Positions 13,012 through 14,639 of a stretch of DNA of 14,639 nt are shown here, piece by piece; the stretch's first letter is position 1, and each line of letters begins with the position of its first letter. Source of the stretch: Olsenella_K sp036454645 (GTDB lineage Bacteria; Actinomycetota; Coriobacteriia; Coriobacteriales; Atopobiaceae); contig JAZHSQ010000050.1 of NCBI GenBank assembly GCA_036454645.1, positions 1 through 14,639 on the forward strand, read 5' to 3'. The position numbers were made by a program, and so were the translations under genes. The notes under the pieces are model-generated. The model had not been told where the DNA came from and did not search any database. It worked only from the letters and a program-made list of their open reading frames with translations.

Positions 13012-13650
13012 CTACGCCTCCACGGGCAGACCCTCAGAGGTGACCCCAGCGCTGCCCATGTAGGCGTTCGAGGCTTCCGACACCTCGCGGGCGGCGTTGG
13101 ACACCACCTCGCCGAAAGCCTTGGCGTACGCCCCGCTCTCGTCTTCAAGCATCGAGGCGCACGTCTCCGCGAGGGTGGTGAGGGCGTTCTCGCACCGCCC
13201 GATGTAGCCCGCAGCATCGTCGTGCATGTCGATGCCCTGCCTGTTAGCGTTTGCGTAGACCATGCGGGCGAGCGTGTAGTTGCCGTCCTTCTGCTTGGCC
13301 TCCCTCACGAGCTGCGCGGCCTCGCCCTGCGTGAGGTCGATGAGGGAGAGGAACTGCATCGTCTCCGGACTCACGTCACGGGGGCGGGGCACGAAGGCCG
13401 CAGCCCGCTGCCTGCCATACTCGTCCATCGCCTTCTGGGCAGCGGCCTTGAATGCCGCCTTGGCGTCCGAAATCTGCCTGTCGTAGGCGGCATCGTTGAG
13501 CCTGAACCCCTCCTCTCCCACGATGCGGTCACGCAGGTTCTTTCGGTTGCCCTCCTTGAATTTGCGTGCCTCGTCAATCTTCGCCTGAGCGCCCGCAGCA
13601 GCGGTGCTGATGGTTGTCATAGCCTTGTTGACCGAATCCCTGTAGCCCAT
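13012..13650 (-). CDS. Phage-type hypothetical protein, 212 aa, mostly helical
   Basis: I do not recognise this protein. It is Ala-, Glu- and Lys-rich, has no signal peptide or membrane segment, and appears almost wholly alpha-helical. An N-terminal amphipathic part (about 1-80, AAAGAQAKIDEARKFKEGNR and then ISDAKAAFKAAAQKAMDEYG) looks coiled-coil-prone. A second helical part runs from about 95 to 200. The composition resembles phage scaffold, head-associated or virion-internal proteins, but that is only an impression. The ATG at 13650 has GGAG at six bases. It is the last gene of the leftward cluster, 21 bp after the TerS-like gene, and is followed by a strong terminator. Its GC content is lower than that of the host genes. 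Confidence 0.7.
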   Translation of the reverse strand: MGYRDSVNKAMTTISTAAAGAQAKIDEARKFKEGNRKNLRDRIVGEEGFRLNDAAYDRQISDAKAAFKAAAQKAMDEYGRQRAAAFVPRPRDVSPETMQFLSLIDLTQGEAAQLVREAKQKDGNYTLARMVYANANRQGIDMHDDAAGYIGRCENALTTLAETCASMLEDESGAYAKAFGEVVSNAAREVSEASNAYMGSAGVTSEGLPVEA

Positions 13651-13671
13651 GGTGTTCTCCTTAATCGTCGC

Positions 13672-14064
13672 TTACATACCTGTGAACGAGTAGGTGTCTC
13701 CGAGCATTGCCCTGCTCGCCTTGCGGTTCAGGGCGTCCCCGTCCATGCGCTCCACCTCGCCCGTGAGTCGAACGCAGTTTTGGATGATGGAGTTGGCCGC
13801 GCCGAGCCTGACGTTTGGGGGCACGTCCCCGTCGTGCATGATTTCGCAGATGGTCTCCACGGCCTCCGAGAACCGCTCCTGCATGGATTTCACCCCCGCG
13901 TCGATGAGTTCGTGCCTCGCCGCCTTGTATAGCTCCACGAACTCTGGGTCTGACTTGTAGGCACGGAGGGTGGATTCCCCGATGCCAGCCGCCTTGGCGG
14001 CCTCCTTGGCCGTGGGGCACGCCATCAGGGCGCTCACGGCCTTCTCGTAGTTCCTCTTTGCCAT
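13672..14064 (-). CDS. Terminase small-subunit-like HTH protein, 130 aa
   Basis: The protein has an N-terminal helix-turn-helix (about residues 17-40: TAKEAAKAAGIGESTLRAY, then KSDPEF). A helical region follows with the pattern VPPNVRLGAANSIIQNCVRL (81-100), common in phage small terminases and phBC6A51-type HTH proteins. A small terminase recognises phage DNA pac/cos sites and recruits the large subunit. The ATG at 14064 is preferred because AAGGA lies about five bases upstream and MAKRNYEKA starts the fold; an ATG at 14082 would add six residues. It lies 52 bp after the replication-type gene and 21 bp before the helical protein. No large terminase follows, which is unusual. A DNA-binding regulator is the alternative. 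Confidence 0.65.
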   Translation of the reverse strand: MAKRNYEKAVSALMACPTAKEAAKAAGIGESTLRAYKSDPEFVELYKAARHELIDAGVKSMQERFSEAVETICEIMHDGDVPPNVRLGAANSIIQNCVRLTGEVERMDGDALNRKASRAMLGDTYSFTGM

Positions 14065-14116
14065 AACCTTCCTTTCTCTCATGACGCGCCAGAAAGCGCC
14101 GATAAACGCTGCCTTC

Positions 14117-14639
14117 TCAGAACGGACAGTCGGACATGTCGGGTTCCTCTAGGGGCTTCCCGTTCCACGCACGCGAGGTGCCCTCGCTCCTTGCCCAGTT
14201 CCTCTCAAGAGCCTTCCAGTCGGTGATGGGGGAGCCGTTCCTCTTCCAGCCGACGGCCTCGTAGTAGTCGTGAAACCTCTCGGGGTCGATTCGCATGCCC
14301 TGCTCCTCGGCGTACTCCCTGACCTCTTCCAGGGACGGCGTGTGTGCGACGCCCTCACTCTCACTCTTGCTATTACTCTTGCTCTTATCTATTACTATTG
14401 TCTCCGACCCATCGGTGGGGGTCTGGGTGGTACCCGGGATTTCTGTTTCCGCAGGTAGAGCGCTGTGTGTGCTATCAACTTTCGAGGAAATTCCGAGGCC
14501 GCTTTTTTCAAAAAGTTGACGGCTTTTGGCAGAAACCGCATCACTTCCATGCGACTTTCCCTCTGCTTTCGAGCCGTTCTTCATGCCGTTGAGGACCGAG
14601 GTGCGGTACCTGTCGAGGTTGCCCCTCTGCGAGAAGTCG
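14117..14639 (-). CDS. Phage replisome-organiser-like protein, C-terminal part (5' end outside window)
   Basis: The frame is open through the right edge of the window, so the N-terminus is missing; 173 residues are visible. The internal methionine at 14584 is not the start, because the upstream residues (DFSQRGNLDRYRTSVLNG) read as part of the same domain. The C-terminus has the signature of phage replication initiators and replisome organisers with a DnaD-like tail: PSLEEVREYAEEQGMRIDP, FHDYYEAVGW and a DWK...W motif (ITDWKALERNWA). A Ser/Lys/Glu linker encoded by less GC-rich DNA (about 14340-14400) joins the parts. Such proteins bind the phage origin and load helicase. It is the most upstream visible gene of the leftward cluster. 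Confidence 0.8.
   Translation of the reverse strand, partial: DFSQRGNLDRYRTSVLNGMKNGSKAEGKSHGSDAVSAKSRQLFEKSGLGISSKVDSTHSALPAETEIPGTTQTPTDGSETIVIDKSKSNSKSESEGVAHTPSLEEVREYAEEQGMRIDPERFHDYYEAVGWKRNGSPITDWKALERNWARSEGTSRAWNGKPLEEPDMSDCPF

Noticed and set aside
14117..14584. 155-aa gene starting at the internal ATG
   Set aside because: The frame stays open to the window edge and the upstream residues fit the same phage replication protein, so the true start is outside the window.

Overview
The window is about 70% GC, with strong GGAGG-type ribosome-binding sites, occasional GTG/TTG starts and short overlaps between operon genes. Together with the gene set (an Old Yellow Enzyme-type flavin/Fe-S reductase, a Gx-type ECF transporter, an ABC-F ATPase), this suggests a high-GC anaerobic actinobacterium, most likely Coriobacteriia (Olsenella/Atopobiaceae-like). 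That assignment is an inference from gene content and composition, not from a database match.

Left part (1-6000). A gene-poor stretch holds a rho-independent terminator whose arm is repeated in 29-bp tandem units. The terminator serves a leftward 664-aa NADH:flavin oxidoreductase (441-2435). A divergent intergenic region with dyads and 22-bp-phased repeats leads to a rightward YhcH/NanQ-type sugar anomerase (2822-3316). Next come a leftward TetR-family regulator (3391-3963) and a leftward ABC-F ATPase (4176-5699), the latter with a leader of about 170 nt that contains a hairpin and a possible micro-ORF.

Middle (6001-8738). tRNA-Val(GAC) with its own promoter and terminator is followed by structured noncoding DNA. 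A Phd/YefM-type antitoxin lies next to what looks like a broken toxin. Divergent to it is a RelA/SpoT-like HD hydrolase with an unrecognised C-terminal half. A 144-bp direct repeat, each copy carrying a 16-bp perfect inverted repeat, brackets the antitoxin and HD genes; both copies lie between convergent genes. Leftward pcp (pyroglutamyl peptidase) and gtrA-like genes follow.

Right-middle (9478-12601). This is a compact ECF transporter operon: a Gx-type membrane S-component fused to an ECF ATPase, a second ATPase, and EcfT, joined by 10-nt and 1-nt overlaps. All four ECF roles are present in three polypeptides; the substrate is not evident.

Right end (12702-14639). A second identical tRNA-Val(GAC) has a different promoter but a similar leader hairpin with compensatory base changes. 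It is immediately followed by three phased GCCGCAAA repeats and then leftward lower-GC phage-type genes: a replisome-organiser-like protein running off the window, a terminase-small-subunit-like HTH protein, and a helical protein of unknown function, ending in a terminator. Replication gene, then TerS-like gene, then element end at a tRNA 3' side, with no TerL or head/tail genes, is the layout expected for a phage satellite (PICI-like) or a strongly reduced prophage. This is the most interesting candidate system in the window.
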